This document shows positions 23,101-38,100 of a stretch of DNA of 64,000 nucleotides, piece after piece (position 1 is the stretch's first letter; the number at the start of each line of letters is the position of its first letter). Source of the DNA: Eunapius fragilis (Eukaryota; Porifera; Demospongiae; Spongillida; Spongillidae); contig OY811974.1 of the NCBI GenBank assembly GCA_963681505.1, forward strand, positions 1,943,124 to 2,007,123, in the 5' to 3' direction. Both the position numbers and the translations under genes were made by a program. Under the pieces are notes generated by a model. That model was given only the letters and a program-made list of their open reading frames with translations. It was not told the origin of the DNA and searched no databases.

Positions 23101-26100
23101 CAGCTTCCTCGCGGCGGCTGGCATGCCAGCAGGCTTGTTGTTGGACGTAGCACTGCTGCCCCCACCACCACCACTGGGCCCTGATCCACCCCCGACAGTG
23201 CGGGTGTTGTTGTTACTGCCCAGGACCACCGCAGGCTTGGGCTCCATTTCTATGGCTGCAGTGGACTGGACCTGCTGTTGGACCTGACCCTTCCGAGCGG
23301 CTTTGGAGGAGGAGGAGGAGGAGGAGGCCTTCCCGCTGGCGGGGTGGGCGGAACCAGCCCCCCTGGCATTAGCTGCGGCCCCCAGCGGCAGGGACCCGGC
23401 TTTCTTCCCCGCTGCGGCCTTGGAAGGAAACGTGGCGGTCGCCGCTGCCGTCGTCGAAACGGAGGCGGTGAGCGTCGAGCTCGAATCGTTTGCGGGTAGC
23501 ATGTCCTCGGACACCGTCTGCGTCGATAGTAGCTCGTGGTTCACAGGGTGGCGATTTCCCATGCTGTTCATCGCCTTTGTTACCCCCTTTGGGAGGAGCT
23601 GGGACAGGTCCCTGTTGGGATCTTCAATGATGGCTGAGAGATACTGATGGGCTTGTTTGATGGCATCAGCAGAGCCTCTGCAAGTAGACAAGGGGGGGGG
23701 GGGGGGGGGGGAGAGTGTGAAAACATGTGCACAAGACACATACCCTTCCGCACTAAACCATGTCCAACTCCATTCCATTAACTGCCCCCCCCCCCTCCCC
23801 TCCAAAGCAAACATACACACAAAGTCGCACAGTGTAGCCCGCCAACCTGATTGTTAGGACTCTACTTGAGCCGTGCTTGTTGTGCTTGTCCACTTCAATC
23901 TGGGTGTTTGTGGCCATTTTGATGGCAGTGATGTTGCAACTACCTTTGCCAATGACTTGCAGAAATACTGCAGATGGAACGACTACCTTCTTCGTCCTTA
24001 AAGGAGGAAAAGAATCAACACTCATAAATCAATGTCAAAACACATCAGAAACGACATTAGCATTACATACATCGAATTAATACAATATACCATTAATAAG
24101 TGGGGAAAAAACAAAAAAACATTTTCTGCATCAGGCACTTAAAGCAAAGACCAGTGTAGCCTGGAAGAAGTTATATAGGAGCGTACAGTAATATATGATA
24201 TCCAGTTCAATCATAAGTAACAACTCTGCAATCAGACTAGCTAGTAAACCCTACGGCAACTCGGCTGACCTAAACAAACAGGTGTCAACATCGCATAAAC
24301 AAACACGTACCTTCGCCCAACTTCCTTCCAACCATCATCCTTCTTGTTCTTTCTTGGACTCACAGTGACACTGCCATTTCCAGCCAAAGACAAGGGCGAA
24401 CCAACCGAGAGAGACGCAACGCTGTTGGACAGAGGTACCCTGGGCTGCTTGTCTTTGTCCTTCCCCCTCTCCTTCCCCTGAGCAGCAGTCAGCGGCGAGG
24501 CCTTTCGCTGCTCAGTCGTGTCAACAACGCTGACCACAATGCCACTCTCAGCCGCGATGTACTTGGTGTTGTTGAACGGCGGCCTATCCATGTCTCCCTC
24601 ATCACCATCATTGCAATCGTCGTCCTCGCCATTATCACTGTTGGACTTATCCTTAGTCTGTCCCCTGCAAGACCAAAAGCACAAATAGTTATGTGTACCA
24701 GATCTACATACCACTTATGAGTATTGTCCCACATGTGACCCAGTATTGTACATACATTGTACTATCATAGAAAACCATAAGTAATTTAATACGTCACGCA
24801 CAAATATACATCTATATATGTGCACAGTGTGATGCAGTTCTCATATGACCAGGCTCACTTCTGAGCTGCCTTCTTCTCCTTTTGCCTCTTCTTTTTGGCT
24901 CTCTTTCGGGCAGCGGCAGCCTTGCGATCTTCCTCGTGTTTCTAGAAGGGAGAGGCTGAAGTTAAATGGACAGACCAGGCACACACCGGGGACACACCAG
25001 GCACACACCGGGGACACACCGGGGACACACCAGGCACACACCGGGGACACACCGGGGACACACCGGGGACACACCGTGGACACACCAGGGACACACCGTG
25101 GACAGACCAGTCACACACCGGGGACACACTGGGGACACACAAGCTACAGCCTTAAAACAGTAACTAAATCATAGGCAAAAACAGGAAAAGAAACACCGAA
25201 CGCCAAAAGGGAAATGAGGAAGTGGAAAACAGGCTTGGAAAGAGGAGGACAGGGACAAATGAAATGAATGGAGGACAGTTTTAAAGGAGACGTTAAAAGC
25301 AATCACTTTTTCAAGGTCCAGTTCTTGGAGCAGGATTGTTGCATTCTTGTTAGCTTCAGCCGCTTGCCTCTCCTTGGCATCAATTATCACATCCATGCAT
25401 CGCTGGCACTTCTTAAGCAGTTCCTGGTGAGAGAAAGACTTTTCATGGCAACTGAAGCAATCCGACACTTCTAGCAGCTAAGCAACTTAAACAAAAGAGT
25501 TGTAGTAATTAAGTGTTGCATTAACTATCAGCATATATGTAACTCAATGAAAATTATCATAGATTGCTCAAAAAGGTCTATCCTGATGGGCTGCAGCCAT
25601 TGTTCAACCACCACACACATGTACCCAACCGACATGTAGCTAACCTTATCAGAGAGAGTATTGATGTATCGGGTAAGATCTGCATCACTAGGAAACTGAG
25701 TGACATAATCCACCAAATACTTGATGACTTTGCTGTGTCCCTGCAAGAGAGAGATATAAGGCTCCAATAAAGAATGGACAACCGAATGCAGTGTTAATAT
25801 GATAGAACGCTCACATGTACACACACACACACACACAACTACTTCCTCACCTTTCTGAATGCTGCCATTAGACAAGAGACCTTCCTGTTGTCCTGACTAT
25901 CAACATCAGCGCCAGACTCATGCTCCACCAGCAGCCTAACCACATCAAGATGTCCACCTACACACACATACACACACACACACACCAAATCAATGCAGTA
26001 CACAACGCATGCAGCCCGCAATCTACACAGTAGACCATCCAGCTAAACCAAAGACGCTTGTAACAAATATGCACTTGCCATTGCAGGCCAGCCAAAGTGG

Positions 26101-26244
26101 GGAGTTCCCCTTCTTGTTCTTGACGTCGACGTGTGCCCCATGGGTGAGCAGCAGGTGGACAAACTTGCAGTGACCCTTGTCAGCAGCGATGGTCAGTGCG
26201 GTGTCCCGCGAGCTGGGCACAGGGGCAGCGTTGACATCTGCACC

Positions 26245-26315
<71 letters not shown>

Positions 26316-29044
26316 TATGAGATTAATCAAATAAAGTGCAAAGCAATGCAACACTGTAGTTTCCAACGCAAACTTGAGACAAGCAAGGGGAGAGGGAATA
26401 GGCTGACCTAGGTTAACTCAGGTTAATAAGTGTTACCATAACTCTATCCATTGTAAAGTGTTGGACACAAGATACAAATACAAGTAAGAAGGCACACAGA
26501 TGTGCAATTAAGTCAAGAGCTATCGCAGCACTGATATGGACACTGCAACATACGAGTTTGTGGCAGCGAAAAGGGATCTACTGCATGTTTTAAATTATTT
26601 CATTTTCTAAGAGACACCTATGTCCTCTACAACGTTTTTCTTATGCACTGGAAATGAGTCTGTCCATCATGGAGTACAGTGGCCTGAATTTGTAATTACA
26701 CGTACACTTTAATTGGATGCGTCAACTTTGATGCGCTTTCCTGAATATATGCACTAGGTCCCTTTTTGCTGCCACAACCCCCATATATACTAGTATATAT
26801 GAAGGAAATGACAACTGCCATTCAGAGGTTGCCAGTGGACAAGTGAAGTCACTCGCTTGACTGCAGCTGAACGTGACATGGATCTCGGGGTGTATAAAAA
26901 CTGAGGGTGCAGAAAGCACCGCCGAAATCGAACTGACTGGATGAACAATTCCTGATGTCAAAGCTGAAAACAACGTAGAACCGTCAAACCATTTCCCAAA
27001 GTGAGGCAAAGCCCAGTGCCTCAAAACCTGTGCCTGACATAGGACATCTGTAATCGGCCCCCACCTGTCTGTAAATCAATGCGCTCCCCCCCCCCCCCCC
27101 CACCCCCCCCAGGTCCATGCTCTGATTAGCTGGATATCTCATGTTCATCACTCCCATGCCCCACGCTCACAGGAAGAGGGTCAACTACAACCCTGCTGAT
27201 ATCTGAGGAAGTGTCAAAACGTAATTGCAGGCCATCATTGGATTCAACATTAACTTCAGAAAAGGAATAACAGACTGGTCATCAGCATGACATCACCTCT
27301 CAGGTCATTTGATATATACAACAATGGGGGGAGGAGAAATTGACTAAAGCCCAGCATATATGGGTCGATTTCCAAGTGAATTGTTGCCTACAACGAATAA
27401 AAATTAAAACATTTTGTTTACTGAACTCTTTACCCATATTCAATTGAGTTACAGGCAACAAGCCGATCCAATTATGTGGGCTTAAAGTGATGCTGTGAAT
27501 GTAGATAGCTCTCCGACGGCCTTACTAGTGCAGTATGTACAGTGTGTTGTGGTCTCATGGCAGTCTATGTATGAGGCACACCTCTACTGTTCTAATTGCA
27601 TTTTTTTTTTACCATGACACCTTAGTTCACACTTGCTCTTGTGCCTGCTTGGGGGTGGTGTGTGGAAAGGGGTACTCAACTATAATCAGCTGCTAATACA
27701 TCTGTTTGCACACCACATGTGCTGCTGTCCATTGCACACCATCATAGCCTGTTGTCCATTGCACACACCATAGCCTGCTGTCCATTGCACACACCATAGC
27801 CTGTTGTCCATTGCACACACCATAGCCTGCTGTCCACACACCATAGCCTGCTGTCCATTGTACACACCATAGCCTGTTGTCCATTGCACACACCATAGCC
27901 TGCTGTCCATTGCACACACCATAGCCTGTTGTCCATTGCACACACCATAGCCTGCTGTCCATTGCACACACCATAGCCTGTTGTCCATTGCACACACCAT
28001 AGCCTGTTGTCCATTGCACAACCATAGCCTGCTGTCCATTGCACACACCATTACCTGCTGTCCATTGCACACATCACATCATTGATGGAAAACAAACAAC
28101 CTTATTAAGACCTATGACAACATGCAATTTGAGGATTTCCACAAGCTTCCCCTTACTTCAGCAATGCTGACAGAGACAAGCTGTAAACTTCAGTGTGAGG
28201 TCATGCTTGAGGTGACTGGTCTCACATTGGAGGGGGTGGAGTAGCTACTACATTATTACACAGAAACAAGCACTGACAGTATACATGTACAGCGCAGTAC
28301 AGGAACGGGTAACATGAATTAATACGTGTATTAGGAGACCTGAACGCAATATTGCGTACAAACGTCTACACACACACACACACACCTATAAACCATCGCA
28401 TAACAACCTTTTTGTTTACATGTGAGCACAAATGCAGTCACAACCATTTGCTAGGTAATCCCCCTATGGTACACACCTATGGTACACACCTAAATGAATG
28501 AGTTAAGGCTATGTGATATATCACTATCCAACGTTGACACACTGCATAACCTAACAGCTCTGATGATACACACAATATTGAAACACATATTCTGCATAGC
28601 ACAAATTAATTTGAATAACAGAGAAACGCTGTATATCCATACAACACTACACAGGAAACGGGAAAAGGGGAATAGGGAAGTGGTAATAATGAAAAAGCGT
28701 GAAAATCAAAAAAAAAAAAAAAAGTAGCCATGTTCAGTTTGTATGCAAATATAGAATTGATAGAATTGAACAATTAATCAGTTGTATGCAAACACAACAC
28801 AGAACCACCCATCAAGCAGACGACATAATTATGATTATGATATTATGCAAAGTATGAAGACGCATAGAAACCTACTACAGCAGCAGCCCATAGAACGTAC
28901 AGCAGTACATACACATCAACGCTGCATTAGAACAGTTCCCCTACCTTTGCTATGAGAACCTTGCCAACTTCGTGGTAACCACCAGAGGCTGCTTCCATCA
29001 GAGGTGTCAATCCCGTCTATATGCCACAAATACCATAAAGACTG

Positions 29045-29119
<75 letters not shown>

Positions 29120-29510
29120 TTGCTCTGTGCTCCACGTTCGCCTGCCTCTCAACAAGAAGATTCACTACCTCATGCCTTCCCTGGAAGCATGCCAAAGTTA
29201 GCGCTGTGTTCCGATTGGTCTCAATCTGATAACAGAAAAATGAGATAATTCATATTCCGGCATGAATGTATAAATGAAGGAAAGTATGAAACTTTTGTAC
29301 CATTCACCCTTAGCCACTGCTTTGAAAATAACAGTGTGAAATTACTGAGCAAATGGATAATGCCATCAAAGATGATACCGACATTGCTAACCTACTACTA
29401 ACTGATCTAATAAGTCACCGTTTTCTGCTAGCAAACCCCCTCAACCTACATCTTCTCAATCAGACACACAAATACACACATGCACAAACGCATACACACA
29501 CATACATACA

Positions 29511-29558
<48 letters not shown>

Positions 29559-31218
29559 GTGCACTAATATCACTGCCCATATCCAGCAGCAATTTCACTG
29601 TAGAGGTGTGTCCGTTCATAGCCGCCAACATCAGAGGAGATATGCCAAGCTTGCTGCCAGTTCTGCAAGTGAAGGATTAAAACAAGTAACTCAAACTTGT
29701 ACCGTAGGGTACCACTTACAAGCTCCCCTCCAGAGGGGGAAATAAAAAGGCTCCTGTTTAAACATGCGCATCTCCCTAACCAACGAATGCCTCCACAAAC
29801 CTGTTCAAGCTTTCAGGTATAAAAATGGTGCCCGCACGTGATTATGACGAAAGATACAGGGAAGCTTTCATGATTATGAAGATACGGACGTTTAAGCATG
29901 AGCCATTTCCCCCCCGTTAAAGACTGTCATACATTACATGCAACCAACCAGTTGAGAACATCAACAACAAAAACCAGCCTGCAACAAACCTGGAGTTGAT
30001 GTCCGCTCCAGCTCTAAGCAGCAGCTTGATAATGTTCACATAGCCCCCAGAGGCTGCCAGCGACAGCGGTGTGTAGTCCGAGACATTGCGGTGCTCAAAG
30101 TTAGCCCCCTTGGCCAACAGCAGCTCCACCACCTGCAGAAACGAGCAGGCTGCGTGAAACAAAAAGGCCCATGTGTGCCAAGCACAAGTTACTACAGGTA
30201 TCTAAAGACGGCCATAAGAATTAATTAATGGCACGCGTGTTGCAATGGTTGTTCATGTACGTACTATAACTTGCAGCAACTGCACAAGTAAATCTCAACA
30301 TTTCTGTACCGCTTGCTGGTTTGCTGTACTAGTACACATCCTAGTATATGCACGTGGCGTAACCATATGCAAAGATGCTACACTATGGATTACAATTAAG
30401 TGATAGTCATACCATCACTGTTCACTGCATACAAGTATAAATAAATGGTACTACACAATGAAAAACAAAAAAAGTCATGAATTAAAAAAAAAAAAAGTAA
30501 GTCATTAACCTCTTGCCTCCCTCCTGAGCAGGCCAGCGACAAAGCAGTGTCCTTGGTCCTCTCAGACTGGGCCTCGATGTCCGCATTGTGGTCCAGCAAG
30601 ATGGCAACAGTGACGGCGTGCCCCGCACTGGCTGCAAGGATCAGCGGTGTGCAACCTAGGGAGGAGGCGCAGGTCGGTAAAAGCTGTAATGGAATGGTTG
30701 CTCACAGCAGCATGCAGTGTACTTTAGCTCCCATATGTACGAATAACGTTTCACCATACGCACACATCACACACGCCCACGCAGTGATACTGGGTATCTC
30801 CCAACAAACACACTATGCTTTCTATTAATAATTTGTACGGGTAAGCTTGATTTGTGGTTTTTGTACAAAGTAACCAACAGGTTGCTGTGAGCTAAATTCA
30901 CACACAGTCCAACTACATATCCTTGAGACTGCAGCACCACTGCAGGTGAAAACAACATAACATTAATATTCAAACCAATTGACTATAATAGAAAAAAAGC
31001 ACTTTCTTAAAACAATAACTCCACTTACGAAATGAATAATTTACGGCAAATGCATAGCAGCTTAAAATTACTAGATGGCATCGAATGTCTGTTTACATCA
31101 GTTTGTCTCAATACAGTTATGTACGGTTAAAACAAAAAACCCAACAAGTTAATTATTACTGAAACTGAAAAGCATGCAAGGCATGTAAGTTGTCGTACAC
31201 ACGTGTAATTGTATGAGT

Positions 31219-31262
<44 letters not shown>

Positions 31263-31991
31263 CAACACGAGCTAACCCTTTTTGTCCCGATGTTCAATAT
31301 TGCTGCCATGAGCGAGCAACAGTTCGACCAACTCATCATGGCCACCTGCTGCAGCCAAGGTGAGTGCCGTGTCGTGATTGGACTCAGTCTGCTGGTCAAT
31401 GTCAATGGCTGGCTCATAGGAGCCAGGGGGGAGGGAGGCAATGTCTTGAGCCATGTACGAAGAGTCTGAGTTATTAAAAAATAACAAGCGGTAACAAGAA
31501 GATAATTAAATTACAGGAAGAGAAATGGAAAAGGAGAGACAACCAACAAAAGCAAGCATAAGACACTGTATACACCATAAAATCCCAATTAAACGCCATG
31601 GCGTCTATTTGAGACAAAAAACTCTTGTGTCGAAAATTTGGATACTCGCTGTAGAAATACCAGCACTGTTGTAAGAGCACTTGAAGGTTGCACACATGCT
31701 CAAACAATCGATGATTGCAATCCAAAAATCTGGTGATGCCAGGGGTATGTCGTTACGGCGGTGCTGCTGTTTTTGTGAGGGGGTATTCGTGTTTGTTGTC
31801 CCAAATAGATACCGCAGCGTTTAATTGAGATTTACAGTATGTATGGAATGCTCTACAAGGTTTTATTTACCCTTTTGTGTGGATTTATATGGATAAAAAA
31901 TCTCGTAGAATGTTCCATATACACACATCATACAGCTGAACATACTGTTGTGTTGACAGTATATCAATAACTATGCAATCACCACACAACA

Positions 31992-32035
<44 letters not shown>

Positions 32036-34052
32036 GATCCTTCCTCTTCCTCCAGATCTTCCTCTTCATCCTCCTCCTCATCCTCATCTTCGCCCTCAGA
32101 CGTGGGGTAGCTGTCGTTCTCCAATGTACTCCCCATGTAGCCAGAGGGTAACATGGCCGGAACCTGCAGGGATATATACACACACATGCATGCCAAGTCT
32201 TTCAACACCAAACGACTCAGCCCCTTCACACAAAAAAAAAAAAAAAAAAAAAAGACAACACCAAGCACTTGAAAGCAAACTAATGCCAACCGAACCCCCC
32301 CCCCCCCCACCCACCCCCATAACTCACATGATCCGATATCAGGTCGCTCGGCGGAGGAATATTGATGGGAAAGTTGCAGTCCTGCAGCAGGGCCCCGGGA
32401 AACGCCCGCTGTCCCTTGTGCGCCCTGTCCAATTCCAAACTGCTGTGGCCCTCGGCCGCCCGCTGCAGCGTGAGCTTCAGCGCGGCCTCCTCCCCAGGCG
32501 TCATGTCCCCCCTCTCGCAGGCCACCAGGCTCCTCGCCAGCTCCTCCAGGTTGGGGATGACGTGACCCTGCGATATGGCTGCCAGGTAGTTCTCAACGGC
32601 GACGCTCAGCGACACGGGAACACTGTCGAGTGCCGCGGGCGGCAACTTTCCCAGGTCGGCGCCCGTCAACACCGTTGGCGCGACCTGCGCAGACGACTGG
32701 GTGACGACAGTCTTAGGCTGGGCACCCTCTGGGGGGTGGTGGTGGTGGTGACCCCCCACTCTGGATGCAAGCGTCGTCTTCAGGTTGCCGAGGGCAAAGA
32801 TGTTCTGGGCCAGTGCCTGGGCCGACTCTGCGATGGACGCGCCCCCAACGCCTCCGGGCTGCTTGTTGGTCACGTTGCCATGACCACCAGCAGCGGCCGC
32901 CGCCTCCATCTGCTGCTGCTGCATGTAGTTCCTGATGATGATCTCGCTCTGGGTCAGACCTTGCTCGCCCCCCTGGGGGGCCCCCGCCACCCCCGCCGAA
33001 CCCCCTTCCCCTTTGACGTGTTGGTTGTTTCTCAACGTGGGCACAGAATCCGTCTGGTTGCTATGCTGCAGGTGTGGGCCGGACCCGGACGCCTGGGGGG
33101 GAGGAGGAGGAGGGGGCTGGACGCTGGCAGGGTCGCGTGAGGCCACCTCGGCGTGCCTCTGCGCGCTGGCTTCGGCGTCGGGCAGGTTGGGCTTGGCCAA
33201 ACCCACTTTCTGCTTCTCATGTCCACCACCACCAGCCACCACCTCCGGTCTCACGTCTGTACCTTGCTGGACGTGTTGTTTCAGGTTCGACGACGTCTCC
33301 GCCTCCGCAGCCCCGCCCCCACGCTGACCCGGGTCACTGTACGTCTTCCCCAGCACGACTTTGCCCTGGAACTTCTGCCCCGTCGCTGGGTGGGCGGCGG
33401 CTTCTTGGGTCCTGGGCTCCTCCTCCCCGCCCCCGCACTTGGTCACCGAGGCCACCCTGCTGCGCACGACGACATCAGAGGACTTGGGCTGACGCAAGAT
33501 GAGGCTGGCCACTGCAGTGTGTCCACCCCTAGCTGCCTCTACCAGCATGGTGGAGTTGTCCTACAACATAGGAAGGGAAGGAGTGTTCCCCCCCACAGCT
33601 TAAAAATTATTGCACTCCTACCCCTCCACACCACACATGCACCGCTATCCTTCCATAAAACCACACACATGCACCTGCCCCACACATGCATGCAAGCAAA
33701 CACAACACACACAAACACAACACACACAAACACACATACACACACAACACACACACACACACATACTTTAAGGATGTGCGCTGGGTCACTCCCCTGCATC
33801 AGCAGGTATTGCACCACACTAACGTGGCCGCCGGCGCAGGCTAGCGACAGCACAGAGTGGTCATTAGTGGCCGTGCGATGGTTAACACCAGCACCTAAAC
33901 AAGACAAGCAAGCACACCATCACACAATGTCAGCACACCTTGGAACCATAGAGGAAATGTTAGTTTTATGTTCTCCAATACGCTGCACCCTGTAACTACA
34001 CATCACGGACACTGATAACAATGTACAGTAAGCGAAGACAGATGACAGACGT

Positions 34053-34089
<37 letters not shown>

Positions 34090-35084
34090 GTATGCACAAA
34101 TATACAGGTTATTAAGCTAACAGGACATCCACTCACCTTTGGACACGAGGAACTGGACAGTCTGCAGGTGGCCAGCCCTAGCTGCCTTCATGAGAGGAGT
34201 GCGGCCACCTTCTGACTCATGCTCCTACACCACGTGTGGTAGTGACGCCAGGTTTAAACAGACCAACTACCACCCCCCACACACACAAGTCCACCCTACA
34301 CCACGCACACATTACCCAGACAGAAGTTCAAAGGCACACACAAAAAACAGGCACAAAGGGCTGAGAATAACAATGCAGATTAAGTATATTGTCTTTGCAC
34401 CGTGACTTATAACATTACTGGCTTTTGCTAGTCACTGCACTTAAATAGCAAAGAGACAACACAAATTGAAAGCATACATGTATTTTTATTTTCCTCTACT
34501 AAACAGAGGGGTTGTAGCACCCAACCCAATGGTCAACAGCTATGTACAGCCCTAACAAAATAAAACCCCTCAATAATCAAACCAAGACAACATGTAACCC
34601 AATTGCAGGCACACATCTTACCAGTTCGGCTCCATGCTGCAGCAGAATGTCAGCAATGACAGTGTGTCCATTAGCACATGCATACGTCAGAGCAGTGTCC
34701 TGGGTGTTGGTCTCAGCATGGATGCTAGTGCCTTGGTGGGGAGAGACAAACATTAGGCTACATGCTTACCAGAGCTAGACCACAACACAACAGAGTACAA
34801 TCAACCACCCCCCCACCCCCCCCTAGTGCAACAATCAATAGAATCATGTAAAATCACATTTGCCTAACACCACGCCCACACACAACACACACAATGAGGG
34901 CATACAGCCCCAACACACATACATAAACCACCAGCCTCACCCTTTTCAATGAGAAACTTTACGATATCCACGTGCCCTTCTTGGGCAGCCTCCATCAGAG
35001 GGGAGGACGCTCCCAGCTCAATATCAGCTCCTAGTATGCACAAAAAAAAAAAAACCAATACATTCACACAGCAGCACACAATGC

Positions 35085-35139
<55 letters not shown>

Positions 35140-38100
35140 TTTTCAATCAGGTACTGTGCAACTTCAAGAAACCCCCCGCAGCACGCTAGTGTAAGCGCAG
35201 TCTCCTGAGTCTCCTCTGTCTGTGCATTTACATTGGCTCCTACATACAGGGACACACAGGGACAGGTATTAAGACATACGGGGACAGGGTATTAAGACAT
35301 ATAGGGACAGGTATTAAGACATATAGGGACAGGCATTAAGACATACAGGGACAGGTATTAAGACACACTCCAGCACAACGTTAGGTCACCCATACCTCGC
35401 TCCACTAGCAGTTTGACAACATCTTCGTGACCTTCTCGGGATGCCTCCATCAGTGGTGTGTATCTGGGAATTGTGAGAAGGGGAGGGTGTGGAGGGAGAG
35501 AGAAGGAGGGAGAGATGGTTGGTGCATAGTGCAAGTGTTTGCAAGTTTGCATGTGTATATTGTGCGTGTGCGAAAACAAGCCCCAGTTAAACGAGTTGCA
35601 CTACCATAGGAAGATTAAACAACAAAACAGCCATGTCTGGCACCCCATCTACAGTGTACAGCAGTTATGACAAACCCACCCACCCACACCACCACTTATA
35701 CACCCACCCACACCACCACTTATACACCCACGCACACAACCACTTATACACCCACACACACCACCACTTATACACCCACACACACCACCACTTATACACC
35801 CACATACACCACCACTTATACACCCACACACACCACCACTTATACACCCACACACACCACCACTTATACACCCACACACACCACCACTTATACACCCACA
35901 CACACCACCACTTATACACCCACACACACCACCACCTATACACCCATACATTATCACACACACACCCTTCATCGTTGACCTCCTCCAGATCAGCTCCACG
36001 CGACAGGAGGAGGTCTGCCAGTTGGAAGTGGCCTCCACACGCTGCCAGGGTCAAAGGTGACTCAAAGCTGTCCACAGGCATGTTAACCTGCAGCACCAGG
36101 GGGGGGGGGGGGGGGGGGGGGGGGGGAAGGAGTCAGTCCTAGTGCTCTTAATAGCCCCTCCTACCCATGGAGCACAAAATCACACTCTCACAATGCATGA
36201 CAAGTGGTCGATAGTGTAAATTGATGTTTCAGTTTCATAATCAAACACGTAAAAGGAATACAGCTTCCATCACTGCCACTTTGCAAATGCTTTTGAATAG
36301 CATATTAAGGCTTGAAAACTCTCTCCCACTCTAGAACTAAAAACCTGGGGGCTTCGTAGCTATCCCTTCTGCTGACCTGTGCTCCGTGGTCTAATAACAG
36401 CCGAGCAACCTCCACATGGCCATCCATTGATGCCTCCATCAACGCAGTGTGCATCTCATCAGTCTTGTGTTCCTGATCTGCGCCTATGTAAGGAGTTGAG
36501 ACAAACGGATTTTTAAAAAATTCTCTCCCTCTCTCACCATCCTAAGACCAACAAGATTGCATAAACATTCCATTTAACTGCAAGAATACTACTTGAAATC
36601 CATATATGGTAACTGCACATCTGTATTAGCCATGTACAGAAGAACTATTCATCCGAATGGCTCAAACTGCTACAACTTCAATGCTCAGTAGCAGTAAAAT
36701 AGCTCCCTGCATACCAGAGCGTTCTTTGTCAGACAAAATCATTCCACTTCATTCCAAATATGGGCAGTAAAAGTACCTCTCCACTTAGCAGCTACGTTGG
36801 CATGATCTACATGTTCCCAATCCCATTAATCTGCCACCAAATATGCTGTAACACACCACTGTGTTTTTACTTTCACTATATAGTCACAAATCCCAATATT
36901 ACTGCCCTTCATTTTCAACAGGTGAGGTCATGCCACCCCCCTCCCCCCCCAAAAAAACCAGCCATATTCAAATGATGTCTCTCACAATATGGTCAAACTG
37001 ACCTGCATCCAACAGGAACTTGACCATCTCGAGGTGACCCTTGTAGCAGGCTAGGGTCAATGCGCTCTCCTTGAACTCGTTAGAATGTGTGTTAATATTT
37101 GCACCAAACTCCAGCAACAGCTTAGCCACACCTATGTAGATAATATTAAAAGAATAACTTTTTTGCTTGTGTACATGCTAAAACAACATACAGGAAATAA
37201 AAAGCAAATAGAAAAAAAAAAATCAAAACAATAATATGTACAATGAAGTCAAATATAAATATATATACACATCATCAAAAACACCACATTGTGAAAGTAA
37301 TTAAAATTTGGGGGGTGGAACATAAGCACTTCGGTTACTGAATGAGACCATCAACACCAGCGTATAACCGACTGATAGCACTTTCTATGCACCTGTACAT
37401 GTATTGCACGCCAGCATAGCCAGACTTCACTTGGCCGTGTGCGGCATCGTACCTGCAACCTCGGCACGCAACTGCTACCAATACTGCCAATATTTACCAA
37501 CAAGCGTGGACTGGCTACGCCAATGAAGTTACCTCACTAACCACATATGCTGCATCGAAGCTCCAATAAATCATGCTCCCCCCTTCCACCACCCACACAC
37601 CCCTCCCCACCCCACCCCCTGCGTGTAGCTAAACCAGTTTAATTGTATTTCCTACACCCCTGACAAGTGGGTGGAGCTTGACGGAGTCCCCAGACTGCTG
37701 ACATTAACTACAATTTGCAACAATGGGGGTTTGTTCAACCATGAATACACATGAAATTTGACCAATCACAAATGGTCAGATTACACACACACACACACAC
37801 ACACACACCACAATCTATACCTACTCACCTACTCACCTGGATTCCTCATGCTCACAATCCACTCACCCACACCCACACCGACACCCACACACACAACCTC
37901 ACTCACCAACGTGCCCACACGAAGCAGCCTCCATTAGCGGGGTGTGTCCGTTCTCATTCTGGTGCTCGACGTCCGCGGCAGACTCGAGCAGTATCCTCAC
38001 AACGTCCTCATAACCACCACAGCAGGCATAGGTAAGGGCAGTGTTGCCCACACTTAGGGGGGAGCAAAAACAGAACACCAACATTACAAGCTTACAACAG

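Noticed and set aside
22594-23287. Open frames of about 195 codons opposite the Mask tail
   Set aside because: Antisense shadows of a GC-rich coding exon with strong codon bias on the minus strand.
27686-28072. Long open frames with a repeated peptide on the minus strand
   Set aside because: The 26-bp satellite keeps frames open by period arithmetic. It lies inside a Mask intron and has no splice or start context.
32124-33140. 338-codon open frame opposite the Mask linker exon
   Set aside because: Antisense of a verified GC-rich Mask exon. It crosses the known splice sites and has no homologous motifs.
35633-36142. Histidine/threonine-rich open frame of 169 codons
   Set aside because: It comes from the 24-bp intronic repeat plus the antisense of a Mask exon.
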